From contig NHNY01000020.1 in assembly GCA_002786065.1 (NCBI GenBank), positions 248,001 to 312,000 of the forward strand: a DNA stretch of 64,000 bases, read 5' to 3'. A program made the translations under genes and the position numbers. Positions 31,480 to 43,465 of this stretch are shown piece by piece. Position 1 is the first letter of the stretch; each line of letters opens with the position of its first letter. The stretch comes from Microcyclospora pomicola. Lineage: Eukaryota; Ascomycota; Dothideomycetes; Capnodiales. The notes under the pieces were generated by a model. It was not told the origin of the DNA. It made no database searches and saw only the letters and a program-made list of their open reading frames with translations.

Positions 31480-31984
31480 TGGCTTGGAGAGCGCGAGGAG
31501 CAATGCTCGTTGCGCGACTGAGCGGAAGAGCTTATTGGATCTTGGGAAGATGGAGGCCTCATAACAGCGAAATCTGTGATCCAGGGTATACTGATGAATG
31601 TTCAAATCATGTCCACGGAATAATGTCCTTCTACCGCACAGTGATAGCCATTGCCCGCAACAGTAGCCCAATGTGAAGACCTCGCCCAATAGCCTGAGTC
31701 CCAGTCACCACACGGGCTTCTGCCAAAACGCATATCTCTCCTACTGTCTACCATCCAAGCACTCCCGATCGATGGTTGCTGTCAGTCAACAACAGAAGTC
31801 GTCGCTATGTTATTGCCAAGCGTGGAAGGTCCGGCCGCTAGCGTTGATGCAGTCGACCTCAAGTGTAGATTCTCACTTTCGGTTCGGTGAGCAAATCTAT
31901 AATCTCACAGATCTCACAGCTCTTTTCTGTCATTGTTCAACTTGATTTTTCGGCGCCCAGGACAGTTGGCGGCGTCAGAGAATC
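31480..31984. other. Upstream region of the mitochondrial carrier gene
   Basis: This 505-base spacer contains CCAAT boxes at 31668-31672 and 31686-31690, about 300 bases before the carrier start. No gene is seen. Confidence 0.4.
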
Positions 31985-33094
31985 ATGGCGGAAGCTTTGG
32001 AGGAGGCCGATGTGGGCGTATCGCGGACGCTGAAGGATCTGTTCGCCGGTGCGGTTGGTGGTGTTGCGCAAGTGCTGATCGGTGAGTTCACATGTCCAAT
32101 GCTACAAATTGACAGCGAAGCAACGGAGATATATCTTATACTTGCGCTATGGAAATCAAGCCTGAATGCCGTACTAACATATTCATTTAGGTCAACCGTT
32201 TGGTAACATCCCTTCCAAACCTTACGATGGTCTGTCTAGGCTTAGCATCTAACCTATTCCCTCGGAACAGATATCGTCAAGGTCCGTCTGCAAACCACGA
32301 CCCAATACCGCGGCGCCCTTGACTGCGCGACCCAGATCCTCAAGAACGAGGGCGCCCCGGCCTTCTACAAGGGCACGCTCACGCCACTCATCGGCATTGG
32401 AGCCTGTGTCTCCGTCCAGTTCGCCGCCTTCAACTACGCCAAGCGCGCGTTCGAAGCTCAGAATGCCGCCAACGCCCCTGCCACCGCCTCTCTCACCACC
32501 TCGGAACCCGCGCCCTTGTCCTACGGCCAATACTACGCCGCCGGCGCCTTCGCCGGCCTCGCCAACACCGTCCTCTCGTCCCCGATCGAGCACATCCGCA
32601 TCCGCCTGCAGACGCAGCCGCACGGCGCCGCGCGCCTCTACAGCGGGCCCCTCGACTGCATCCAGCAGCTGTCGCGCAGCCCCAGCGTCGCGCGCGGGCT
32701 CTACCGCGGCACGTCGGTGACGCTCCTCCGCGAGGCGCAGGCGTACGGCTTCTGGTTCCTGACGTTCGAGTACCTGATGGCGCAGGACGTGGCGCGCAAC
32801 GACATCGCGCGCAAGGAGATCCCGACGTGGAAGATCGCGCTGTACGGCGGGCTCGCGGGCGAGATGCTGTGGATCTCGAGCTATCCGTTCGACGTCGTCA
32901 AGTCGAAGATGCAGACGGACGGCTGGGGGGAGAAGCAGAAGTATCGCAGCATGCGCGATGCGTTTGCGCAGATCTGGCGCGCCGAGGGCATGGCGGGGTT
33001 CTGGCGGGGCGTGGGCCCGACGTTGTTGAGGGCGATGCCCGTCAGTGCGGGCACGTTCGCGACGGTCGAGGTCACGATGAGGATGATCTCGTAG
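31985..33094 (+). CDS. YMC1: Mitochondrial carrier, Ymc1/Ymc2-like
   Basis: The gene encodes a 310-residue inner-membrane carrier of the SLC25 family. Exons are 31985-32081, a 12-base exon at 32191-32202, and 32271-33094, with introns of 109 and 68 bases; frames join as QVLIG-QPFD-IVKVRLQ. Three repeats of about 100 residues carry the carrier signature: QPFDIVKVRLQ (built across the tiny exon), SPIEHIRIRLQ and YPFDVVKSKMQ. DLFAGAVGGVAQVLIGQPFD and YKGTLTPLIGIGACVSVQF are typical of the yeast Ymc1/Ymc2 and carnitine-carrier subgroup; Ymc1 has been linked to glycine or glutamate transport. Third-codon positions in exon 3 are very GC-rich, above the neighbouring genes. The substrate is not certain. 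Confidence 0.9.
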
Positions 33095-33307
33095 ATGTTG
33101 GTTTGGGGGTCGAGGATGTGATGTAGATGCATAGATTTGTGTGGCTTTGACCGCAATGACTTCAAAAACCATGTCACAACGGCTGCAGTCCCTAGATCTA
33201 TTTCCCAGTAAATTGAAATGGCTATATACATAGATGTGGGAATTCAGGACACCCCCATATCTTTAGATAGCTGATAGATTCTCCACGTGTGACATGACAT
33301 GGCATCC

Positions 33308-34894
33308 TCAAAATGCTTCTCGCTCAATCAACCGCTCCCGACTCAGACTGCGATCAACACTGCGCCCGCGCGAGATATCCACCGACATACCAGACGACGG
33401 CAGGCGGCCGAGTTCCAGCTCGCCACCGCGCGACGCCTCTCCCTCGCCCCGCTGCGTCCGCGGGTCGAACGTCTCCGAGACATAGCGCCCGCCTGGCGGT
33501 ACAGACGTGGCCCCGACAGGAGCATACGGCATGGCAGAGACGCGGGCCGTGCAGCCGAGACAAGCATCGCCATCGCGCTGTCGGCGCAGGGCGAAGAGGC
33601 CGACGGCGCCGCTGAAGAGCCACCAGAGAACCTGCAGCAGGACGATGTCGGCAACGAGGACGAGGACGAAGAGGGTGCCGGCGGGCTTGCGATGGGGTAC
33701 TTGGCAGAGGTAGGCGGTGCTGAGGACGGCGGGGGTGGTGCCGAGCGAAGGACCTAGCAAGAACGCGACGTCTGAGGGGCCCGGATAGGCGTTGGCGATG
33801 GAGTGGCGGGCCTCGGAGAAGTTGGCGGTGAAGTAGGCTAGCAGGGCAGGGTTTTGGACGATGTTCGGCGTCGTCGAGGAGTTGGGCACGCCTAGGTCAG
33901 TCAAGACGGTGGAATAGGCGGCTTTGGCGAGGACATCGGCGGGTTGCCAGATGTTGGGGTAGGCTTCGGCGGCGATCAAGGCGGCGATGTCGTACTCCTG
34001 CGGGACCGTTCGTGGGGAGATCAGCGTGTAGTTCCCTGGCTGGCCCTGGTCGACGAAGAAGCGGTAGTCTGCCTGGAAGAACCCAAAATCGGTGATGTTC
34101 GGCGGACTGCTAGGGTTGGTGGATCGGAAGGCGATCGTCCCCGTGCGGATGCCAGGCTCGTTGTTGGTCGTCTGGTTGGCGCGGATGTTGGCCATCAATT
34201 GGTTGGTATAGGCCCAGTACATCGACAAGAGACTCTCACCCCAGTACAGACTGGGTCTGTCCGATAGCGAGCGGGTCAGGAAGTTCGATCCCAGGAACTC
34301 GTACATATTAGACAGCGAGGCGGAAGCTGGGACATAGTCGTACTCCTGGGTCATGTTCACATACGTGACGCCTGCCGACAAGTCCGACATGGTGCAAGTG
34401 ATGTACGACCGGACGACCGCACCCCATTCCGAGAACGCCTGCTGCGTCGCCGTGCGGCCCAGCGAGTCGAAATCGATCTCCACGGAGGACACATTGCAGC
34501 GCTCCAGGACGTTGTTGTGGTAGACCAACGAGGGCAGCCTCAAATGTGCGCCATTGCTATCGGAGCTGTCATTCGCCCGCCAGACGTCCGTGATGGTGTA
34601 TGTGAGCGCGGACTTGTTCGTGGCAAACCGGCTGCCGACGAGCAGCTCCGCATCCTGGCACAGCGGCTGGACTCTTGAACTCACCCAGCTCGGCCAGTGG
34701 GTGTACCAGGAGTCTTGCACGGTGGTGGCGTTGGGATCCGCCGTTGTGAGCGAGACATGGTCGAATCCGAGCGCTACGGTGTTGAGGATGGAGAACAGCA
34801 CCAGAAACACCAGCAGTCCAGCGATCACCACCGGCGTGACCCAGCGATATGGATATGGCCGAGTGATGTTGTAACGAGTCCAGGACCCAGCCAT
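33308..34894 (-). CDS. Uncharacterised fungal glycosylated membrane protein
   Basis: I choose the ATG at 34892-34894, giving 528 residues that begin MAGSWTRYNITRPYPYRW. A membrane helix at about 18-42 (VTPVVIAGLLVFLVLFSIL) and another near 430-460 (LFVLVLVADIVLLQVLWWLF) bracket a domain of nearly 400 residues with about ten N-glycosylation sequons (for example NATT, NKSA, NVSS, NMTQ, NQTT, NYTL, NFSE) and a few cysteines, so this part should be lumenal or extracellular. The cytosolic tail is Arg-rich with REAF at its end. I know this layout from uncharacterised fungal proteins but no function is known. A surface sensor or receptor-like role is speculation. The gene converges on the carrier gene, with stops 213 bases apart. 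Confidence 0.75.
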   Translation of the reverse strand: MAGSWTRYNITRPYPYRWVTPVVIAGLLVFLVLFSILNTVALGFDHVSLTTADPNATTVQDSWYTHWPSWVSSRVQPLCQDAELLVGSRFATNKSALTYTITDVWRANDSSDSNGAHLRLPSLVYHNNVLERCNVSSVEIDFDSLGRTATQQAFSEWGAVVRSYITCTMSDLSAGVTYVNMTQEYDYVPASASLSNMYEFLGSNFLTRSLSDRPSLYWGESLLSMYWAYTNQLMANIRANQTTNNEPGIRTGTIAFRSTNPSSPPNITDFGFFQADYRFFVDQGQPGNYTLISPRTVPQEYDIAALIAAEAYPNIWQPADVLAKAAYSTVLTDLGVPNSSTTPNIVQNPALLAYFTANFSEARHSIANAYPGPSDVAFLLGPSLGTTPAVLSTAYLCQVPHRKPAGTLFVLVLVADIVLLQVLWWLFSGAVGLFALRRQRDGDACLGCTARVSAMPYAPVGATSVPPGGRYVSETFDPRTQRGEGEASRGGELELGRLPSSGMSVDISRGRSVDRSLSRERLIEREAF

Positions 34895-35987
34895 CGTGAA
34901 TCCAGGCGCCCTTGCCCTAGTGAAGTACCTTAGTTCGACGATCGACCTGGAGAGCTTGCTTTTGATAATGACGTGCAAGACGATGCAAAGGTCCCTCAAC
35001 AGCTAACAAAAACACATATCAAGGATGGCCAGCCGTCCATGTACATCGACTGTCAAGGTCCAGTCGTCGATGATGACGAGAAACGAAACATGCATGAAAC
35101 CATGTCCAACAGGCTAAAACGATACAGGCAAGGAACCGCCATCGATCCTGGTTCCATCCTAGATAGAGTTGCGGGATCCAGGATCCTCACCCTAAACGAA
35201 AAGCCTGGCCACATCCATGACTCTGACAACAGTGACAGCTGAACGAGGCGAGGCGAGGGGCGTGGCGCGCGGCAGCTGGAGCAGAGCTGAAGGTACATAG
35301 GTGGGTTCATTGGTAGATGGAAAATCAGCGTGGGCGGTGTCAGCTCAGTAGACGTGAGAAAGCACCTGAACCATAATAGAATGCTATTCGGTGCATTGGG
35401 ATATACAGAGATATACTGCCCAAACGTCCCCCTCCCCAGCGTAAGGTCAAGTGGTCATTCATATATGCAGTGAAACCCTTCAGTCCCATGAGCTCTGTGA
35501 GAGAGACTCTACCAAGACTTGTTCGTTTGCAGAGCATCGGCCTCATCTCAAGCAGTACTTGTGTCCAGAGTAACCGCAGGAGATTCGCAGGGAGGCTGCT
35601 GTTTCGACCAGATATTCCTGTACAGGTACCTACTCGCAGTGCAGTGAAATATGTGCACGCAGACAGAAACAAGCACTCTGCCTCAGATTCAGCGGCAACA
35701 TGATTCCAGCAGTGCATACACAACTCGTTTCTTACTGCTGTACACGTGAACTCGAGCAAGGGCGGAAATATTCATCATCAAGTACAGTCACTAATATGCA
35801 CATAACCACACACTCTCCCACTCACTCTCTTGCTCCTCGTCTTGCATCTAGATGCGCCATGTCTGATCGCGCACGCAGAGATCAAGACCGCCAACATGGC
35901 TCGGTATCTTATACTGTTGGCTGTTCTCCCGACCTCTTTCCTGCAACTCTACCCTCATTCTGATGTTCTCGATCCGTCTTTACGCGC
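34895..35987. other. Intergenic between the membrane protein gene and aconitase 3' end
   Basis: The 1.09 kb contains the membrane gene promoter, with TACCTTA at 34926-34932 just upstream of the start, and the 3' end of aconitase. Short overlapping open frames have no recognisable content. Confidence 0.4.
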
Positions 35988-38642
35988 TCATGCTCTTTGC
36001 TTCGCCATGGTGTTGAGGGCAGATCCGTTCTTGAACCACTCGATTTGTGGCTCGTTGTAGGTCTGGTTGAGCTTGACCTCGTAGGCCTCGCCGCCATCGG
36101 CTGGGTGCACGCGCATGGTGAAAGGCTTGCCAACGGCGAGCTCGGTGCAGAGAAGGTCGACTTTGTCGTCAGGCTTGATCTTGTCGTAGTCCTCAGGGTT
36201 GGCGAAGGTCAACGGAAGCATACCCTGCTTCTTCAAGTTGGTCTCGTGGATACGGGCGAACGAACGGGTGATGATGGCAAGTCCACCAAGATGTCTGGGC
36301 TCGAGCGCAGCGTGCTCACGGGATGAACCCTCACCGTAGTTCCAGTCACCGATCACAACCCATCGGATACCCTTCTTCTTGTAGTCGCGAGCGGTGTTGG
36401 GAACGCCATCGAAGTCGCCGGTGGTGAAGTTCTTGACCTTGTTGGCCTCGCCGTTGGCGCTGTTGATGGCACCGATAAGCATGTTGTTGGAGATGTTGTC
36501 GAGATGTCCACGGTATTTGAGCCACGGACCGGCCATGGAGATGTGATCGGTGGTGGTCTTGCCCTGAGCCTTGATCAGGATGGGAAGGTCAAGGGCGTCC
36601 TTGCCGTCCCAGGCGTTGAATGGCTCGAGGATCTGGAGACGGTCGGAGGTAGGCGAGACAGCCACCTGGACGGAGGCACGGTCCTCTGGTGGGGCTTGGT
36701 AGGTGTCCTGGCCGGGGTCGTATCCGTTTGATGGAAGACCCTCACCGCTGGGAGGGGCGAGCTTGAACTCCTTGCCATCCTTATCTTTGAGGGTGTCGGT
36801 GAGCGGGTTGAAGTTGAGGGTACCGGCAAGAGTCATTGCGACGACGAGATCTGGGGAGGCGACGAAAGCGTGGGTGGCAGGGTTGGCATCGTTACGACCA
36901 GTGAAGTTACGGTTGTAGGAAGAGATGATCGAGTTAGCCTCTCCCTTCTTCACGTCACGGCGGTCCCATTGTCCTGACACATTTGTTAGTCTTCCATTCA
37001 TGCAATGGGAATTGTGCCGAGTCTGACTTACCAATGCAAGGGCCGCAGGCGTTGGCAAGAACCATACCGCCGAAGTCCTCGAGAGTCTTAAGCTGACCGT
37101 CGCGCTCACTGCAAAACGAGTATTAGCAGACAATCCTGAGGGCGGAGGGGTGAGAATTGGACTTGCATGGTAGCGCGAATCTGTTCTGAACCGGGTGTGA
37201 CGGTGAAGACGGCCTTGGCCTTGATGCCGTGGTCGAGCGCATCCTGTGCAATGGAGGCGGCGCGGCTCATGTCCTCGTAGGAGGAGTTGGTGCAAGAGCC
37301 GATCAGACCGACCTTCAACTCTTCCGGCCACTTGTTCGTCTTGACGGCCTCTTTGAACTTGCTGATGGGAGTGGCAAGATCGGGAGTGAAGGGACCGTTG
37401 ATGTGAGGCTCGAGCTCGCTCAAGTTGATCTCGATAAGCTCGTCGTACTGTGCACCCTCGTCCTCCTTGAGCTCCTTGGCGTATGAGCGAGCGAAGTCAC
37501 CGATAGCAGTGCGCTTGGTCGCTACGAGGAAGTCGTACATGCGGTCGTTGAAGGGGAAGAGAGAGGTGGTGGCGCCAATTTCAGCTGTATTGTGTGTCAG
37601 CTAAAAACATCGAATACGGCGCACAATCTCCGTTTTGGAGGAGAATCATCAACTCACCTCCCATGTTGCAAATGGTGGCCATTCCGGTAGCGGAGATGCT
37701 CTCGGTTCCAGGACCGTGGTACTCAACAATGGCACCAGTGCCACCCTTGACAGTCAAGATGCCAGCAACCTTGAGAATGATATCTAATTGTTGTCAGCGC
37801 GTCGACTCTTGCATATTATCGGAACTAGACATGAATCATACCCTTAGGAGTAGCCCAGCCGTTCAAAGATCCAGTAAGCTTGACACCAATGACCTTGGGT
37901 GCCTTCAACTCCCAGGGCAAGCCAGCCATGACATCGACGGCATCAGCGCCACCCACACCGATGGCGGCCATACCGAGACCACCAGCGTTGGGAGTGTGCG
38001 AGTCAGTACCGATCATCAGACCACCGGGGAAAGCGTAATTCTCCATGATGATCTGGTGGATGATGCCGGAACCGGGCTTCCAGAAGCCAATGTTGTACTT
38101 GGCACACGAGGTGCTCAAGAAGTCGTAGACCTCCTTGTTGATCGAGTTGGCGCGCTCCAAATCCTTCTCGCCACCCACTTGCGCCTCGATCAAGTGGTCA
38201 CAGTGGACGGTGGAGGGTGTGGCGACGCTGGGCATGCCGGCGCTCATGAACTGCAGGATGGCCATCTGGGCGGTGGCGTCCTGGCAGGCTACGCGGTCAG
38301 GTCGCAGGCGGAGGTAGCTCTGGCCACGCTCGATCTCTTGGCCGTGGGGATCGTCGAGATGTGAGTAGAGGATCTTCTCGGCGTATGCGAGAGGTCGGTT
38401 CAACCTCTTTCGGACAATGCCGAGGTTTTCGCTCATCTTTGCGTAGTTGAGGTAGTGGCCTTTTTCCCAGTTGGTCATCTCGACCTTCTTGGTCAGAGGG
38501 GAGTCATTGACGGTGGCGAAGGTGCGGCGGCCGAGCAGGCGCGGCTGGAGCGGGCATTGTCAGTGTGTTTCTCGGGCATGAGGGAGGACGAAACCAAGAG
38601 CGTGCGTACCAACTGCCGGGTGGCCGTCCGGGTAGACAACAT
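35988..38642 (-). CDS. ACO1: Mitochondrial aconitate hydratase
   Basis: Aconitase isomerises citrate to isocitrate in the TCA cycle using a [4Fe-4S] cluster. Six exons give 780 residues: 38610-38642, 37842-38544, 37658-37783, 37167-37584, 37032-37108 and 35988-36973. Introns are 65, 58, 73, 58 and 58 bases. The first exon codes for [11 protein letters not shown], the start of a mitochondrial presequence continued by [12 protein letters not shown]. Cluster ligands are the Cys in [14 protein letters not shown] and the pair in [33 protein letters not shown] and [15 protein letters not shown] are further signatures. The fourth intron starts with GC instead of GT (AT|GCAAGT), the only way to keep IRATIERDGQL in frame. 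Length fits the family (about 780). Confidence 0.96.
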
Positions 38643-40033
38643 CGTGGGATGAATCTCACGGCAGAGTCGGAGTGGAGATGGTGACGCTCGAGATGAGGTC
38701 GCTGCTGGCCAGACAGCAGAAGAAGATGGGATGGGAGGAGGGAGGGAGGTGGAGAGGCTGGTTTGAAGAGTAAAGAAGAGGAAACCGAGCGGAGCATCAC
38801 AAGCTTTGGCAGAGTAGTATAGCTCTCTGTTCCCGCGGTTGCCAGCGCCCAATCACGGCCTCGGCCAAGTAAGCAGCAGCAGCCGAGTTTCGCGACACCA
38901 GCAGAGCCACGAACATCTATCAGATCCGAAGGTAGTTGAACATGTTACCATCCGCGATACTACGATGATTGATACGATCAATCCATCCATGATCCGGTGC
39001 TGCGACATTCATTGTTTCGACACCGCTTCGGCCATGTCCCCTCCCAAACGATAACCACATTCGCTCCCATATCTGCTATCTGAACACCTCCGCTTGCGCA
39101 CCCGGCTATGACGACAGGTCCAGTCCAGCACACTGCATGTGCATCTCCTCCATAAGGTATCCACGCCTGCGTAGCTAAGGTATCTAGCATGTACCTAGCA
39201 CACTTTGCACCTGTAACTACATCCAAATCCCAAGCACAAGACCATCCATTCCAACCGCCTGTTCGGCAGATACCTTAGCCAGCCTGTCTCGGCCCCCGCA
39301 ATCCTCCGAACACCACGCACACGCCAGCCCAGCAGGGAAAAAATCGAAACGTCTGCAGGCCAGGCGATGCGTGCGATACCGGATGTTTACCGTTGACTGA
39401 CTGACCTCTCGCACATCCGCCACCCTACCCTAGTGATGATTTGTTAGCAGGCGACATGTCGGGTATCTGACCGGAGGCGCCGCTCACGTGCCGACTAAGT
39501 TGCTGTTTACACGCAACCCCGAAACATCAGATCTCGATCGTGACGGCAGCTTTATCGGCGCACGATAAGAGGAAAGCCAACGTACAGGAACACGCGTGAA
39601 GCCCTGCGGTGACGACACACTTCAGATCTTTCATGAGATGGAGGGACTTGTATACGCACAAGTCCATGTATGTAGAGAAGTATCCGGCCTCGATGGCATG
39701 GTCCATGTGACAATCGCGAAACAAGGTGCGGCGAAAACAGTCTGCATGTATCCGAACGGCATGTCCGATTGCGGAGTTCCGCCGGACCTCTTCTCTTCTC
39801 TCCATCAAAGTTGCGTATACGCGTGTGCGTTCGTTCCAGTCTAGACTTTGAACGGTTATACCATCACATAATCCCTTTGGGCCGAGGCGGATCGCTTTCA
39901 GCAGAAAGAGCCATTCTCACAATCGCTGATATTCAGACTATCATATGATACAAATTTCGCGCCTATCAATGCTACTAGCTCGATAGGATGTAGCCACTAA
40001 CCTCGTCGAGGATTATTCCGACTCAAGTCCTTC
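38643..40033. other. Aconitase promoter and S53 protease 3' end
   Basis: The 1.39 kb holds no recognised gene. A CCAATCA box is at 38849-38855, about 207 bases before the aconitase start. TAAGGTA/TACCTTA words cluster at 39153-39159, 39176-39182 and 39272-39278. Confidence 0.45.
38849..38855 (+). promoter_or_regulatory. CCAAT box upstream of aconitase
   Basis: CCAATCA lies about 207 bases upstream of the aconitase ATG. In Aspergillus the CCAAT-binding complex with HapX represses aconitase under iron starvation. I do not see the GAT element that HapX needs 11-12 bases after the box, so only the generic site is supported. Confidence 0.35.
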
Positions 40034-42425
40034 TCAAGGCAGACTCAAGAACAACTTGAGCATCTTGGGGTAATTCGGCGTTCCCAGGCCAGTGACGGGA
40101 TCCTGCACGAGTGAAGTCTTGATTAGCACAACTCTCATCCGCATTGTAGCGCTGCACAAGGGAGAATGGAGATGGCGGAACTCACCCAGCCCGGAGCACA
40201 CGAGAAACCCTCAGTACCACAACCTGGATTCGTGCCGTTGACAATATCGTTCAGCACATATGGGTGCTCGTAGAGGACGGGATTCACGAATCCTACACGA
40301 CCTTTGCCGATCTTGATGCGCTCCTCGTTGATGCGGGTGATGAGCGCGGCGAAGATGGGCGAGGAGGCGGAGGTACCGCCGCTCAGGCCGAAATCACCTC
40401 CAGTGTAGGTCGCGATGTTGTCACCGTTCTGGACGAGCAGGATTCAGTCAGTGGATGGATAGGCAGGATACATTCGCATCATGCTGGACTTACCGCTGCA
40501 ACATCAGGGATACCACGGCCGTTGCGGTTGTACAAGCCGGTGGTGCTATAGTTACCATTGTAGTAGTAAGGGTAGGGTGGGTTGTAGTCCTTGAAGTACT
40601 TGGCCACCGCTTTTGATTGGTAGCTGTGTGACTCTCCGTCAGCGATGAACGATAGCCAAAAGCGCAAGACAAGAACAGCTTACTCAGGAATCGTGAAGAT
40701 GTTGGAGAATCCGCCACCACTGGAGAAGGCACTGCGGTACGGATGGCCGGCTGGGTCGACGACTGCACTTTCAGGGTCGTAGACGGTTTGTCCCGGGTAC
40801 ACTTTCGTGGCACCGACATTGGTCAACCTTGATAGACATGTCAGTCTTTGCGATTATTGTCGTATTTCGCCGGACCTACCAAGGACAAGAGTTGGGTTGC
40901 GTCGGCGAGAAGACTTCGCCACCACGCAGACAGCCATTGTAAGATCCGTCGCCAGCATAGCCTCCGACCTGAGAATCTATAAGTCAGTAAATACGCTTCA
41001 GGCCATTCTGTACCAGATACTCACGCCAGTGTCACCACTCGCCACGAAGATCGAAACGCCCTGCAGCCCGAGCTTCAAGAACTCGTTGCACTGACGGCGC
41101 TGGTAGTAATACGGCAGGTCCTGCTCCTGCTCACCATACGAGATGGAGATGACATTGGTAGGCTTGTACACTCCACACATCAAGGGCCCGGTATAGCCGT
41201 TCGGGTCGGGGTAAGTAGGGTCGAGTACAGGGTCATTGCCCGTCTCGCCGTACGCCTAGAAAAGTCTGTTAGGAACGCCCTTCGATTGAAAGAACAACCC
41301 CAGTCGGTCTGGGGGTCAGAATCTCGCGCTCACCGAATATGTGCAGTATGAACCATCAAGCGCATCAAAGAAAGTGTTGAAGATGCCGTAGGTGCTTCCA
41401 TTCCCGCCCTCGGCATAGTACAGGTCATCCGTCTGATAGAGCGTGGTGGTTTGCGGGAAAATGATGGGGATGGCGAGCTCGAAGTCCAGATCGCTCTCGC
41501 CGCCGGCGTCCTCCAAGTCGGCGATCGGGGCCATGCCGCCGTCGATGGACTTCAAGATTGGGTGCGTGCCGTTGGGGATGTAGCGGGTGAAGTTGGTGAA
41601 GAAGCTGTTCAGATCCTGCTGGGCGTAGAAATCACCTTCCTCGAAGATGCCCATGGAGTTGTTGGGGCTCACCTTGGCGTGCGGGCTGAGGGGCTCGAAG
41701 CGGTACAGGGCTTGGAGACAGGCCGGGGTGATGGCGATGTCGCACGTCGCCAGTTCCGTGTTGTTCTTCGGCATGTGTGGTGACGGCCTGTGCTTGGAAG
41801 GCTTATATCCATACGGCTTTCCGTGGGGTTTCCACGATGGCCGGCCGCTGCGCTTTCGCAGCTCGTCGCTGGCTACATTGATGCCTTTGACGCCGGGAGT
41901 GATGTAGTCGATGTGCTTCTCGAGGTGCTTAGGGATGTGGTACTCATCGCAGCTGATGCGCGTGCTGCCGCTGGCTTCGTGGTGATGCTCGTGGTACTCT
42001 GCATGGGTCAGGCTCTCCAGCTGCTCCGTGGTGGCGTCGAATGCCAACCAAGCCTTGTTCTCGGTGTGCTTGATGTGCTGCTTCTGCACGCCCGCCACCT
42101 CCTCGATCCACGCCATGACCGCGTCCACCGTCTCAGTCGCTGGCCGGAACGCATCGACAATGTCCTCCTGGCTCCAATGCTGGCCGTACTTGTCGGAACT
42201 CGGATGAGACGCTTCCATCAGCCAAGCAGCGGCCTGTTCGAGGGCATCTTCGTTCTGCTTCAGACCAATCCTCACCGGCAGCTTGATGTGCGAGGCAAGG
42301 CGATCGCGCTTCACCCATGTCGTGCCCTGCTCCACATTACGCTTTTCATGGACGATGTGGTCGCGAGGCACGACTCGCGCCGTGACGATCGTAGACACCA
42401 ACGATAGCAAGAATATGGAATGCAT
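40034..42425 (-). CDS. Secreted sedolisin (S53 family serine-carboxyl protease, tripeptidyl-peptidase-like)
   Basis: A secreted acid protease zymogen of 665 residues is encoded in eight exons: 41334-42425, 41025-41255, 40880-40968, 40684-40827, 40494-40623, 40186-40428 and 40034-40102 account for the main coding parts (seven coding exons, six introns of 52-83 bases). I start at MHSIFLLSLVSTIVTA, a signal peptide; the open frame upstream lacks that logic. The Pro-kumamolisin prodomain spans about 35-185. A basic, His/Pro-rich linker (KRSGRPSWKPHGKPYGYK) should be the cleavage zone. Catalytic residues are E310 and D314 (GGESDLDFE), D439 (ASGDTG) and S582 (SGGTSAS). The C-terminal Asp/Gly loop (WDPVTGLGTPNY) forms the calcium site. 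It degrades proteins at low pH outside the cell. Confidence 0.93.
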
Positions 42426-43465
42426 CTTCGCTATACTGACAGAAAGAGAAAACAAGAACGCAGAAGCATCTTGCAAGGACTCGAGCAAGTAGTCGTATAT
42501 ATCGAACCGATCGCCCAATGTCACCTACCTAATCGGAATGCCTACCGCCCCTGGCCAAGCATGTTGTATCTTGTGGCGGGCGNGGGCGTATAGTAGTGCT
42601 CGAGCCAGTGCCAACATGTGAAGTGCTATTGGATCGACCAGAGTGGCAGAGACGATGTGACCGCACGGCCACGCCGGGCCCGAGTCCTTAAAGTATCACT
42701 AGCTGGCCGATCTCACCAGAACAGCCGAAACATGAGCAAGAGCCCACAAGACGACCTGACCATTACTGCACCTATGGCCGGCGCAGGACGCGTGATCGCA
42801 GGAATTGGCATCGTACTGCACAACGCCACAGCCCCCGGTTCCAGGGCAGATAAGAGTCGCGTGCATTGGAGATAGTGGTGACGATCACACTAGGCCCGTG
42901 GCGGCAGGTGTGCGAATGTGCTTTGGAGCTAAGTGCTGTACTTGGTCTTTAGGGCGAGCCATTGGGCGCGGGTGGGAGACGAAGGAATGCGAATCACTGC
43001 GACAGTCGGGCGCGTGATATCAGAGGTTGGATGGCGACGGCTAATGCTCCTAAAGGTGTGGGTGGAGGGATCAGAGATGAAGCTGAATCGCAGGCATTGA
43101 AACATGACGTTTGTGATTGGTTGTAAGTGAACGGCAGCTAGCGGCTGTCTCATCCTTCAAGGTTACAAAAGGTGTGGGAAAGAAGGTACGCCATAAGTCG
43201 CCTACCGGGCATACAGCAATAGTCATGTGAGGTTTTGGGATGTGTGGGAAAGTAGGTGGCAAAACATGTATGATGGAATAGCAGCAGGAAGGCAGAAGAC
43301 TGCAGGAGTATCGTCGTGATGAACAGTTCAATCACTGGTACCCATCGTGTACAGACCTTGGAGGCATTAGCAAGACGCAGCGCCAGATTGCAGTAACTAT
43401 GTAGGCCTGTCTACTCTACTTCTCGAACCTCCCATCACATCTATCTACAAGCTGTCACAAACATT
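42426..43465. other. S53 promoter and SurE 3' end, with one ambiguous base
   Basis: The 1.04 kb between two minus-strand genes includes an unresolved base (N) at 42583 in a GC-rich run. No gene is recognised. Confidence 0.5.

Noticed and set aside
32249-33172. 307-codon minus-strand open frame
   Set aside because: Antisense to the mitochondrial carrier, whose third exon is very GC-rich; composition (Arg, His, Ala) is that of a shadow frame.
41790-42407. 205-codon plus-strand frame
   Set aside because: Antisense to the S53 prodomain; no family features.
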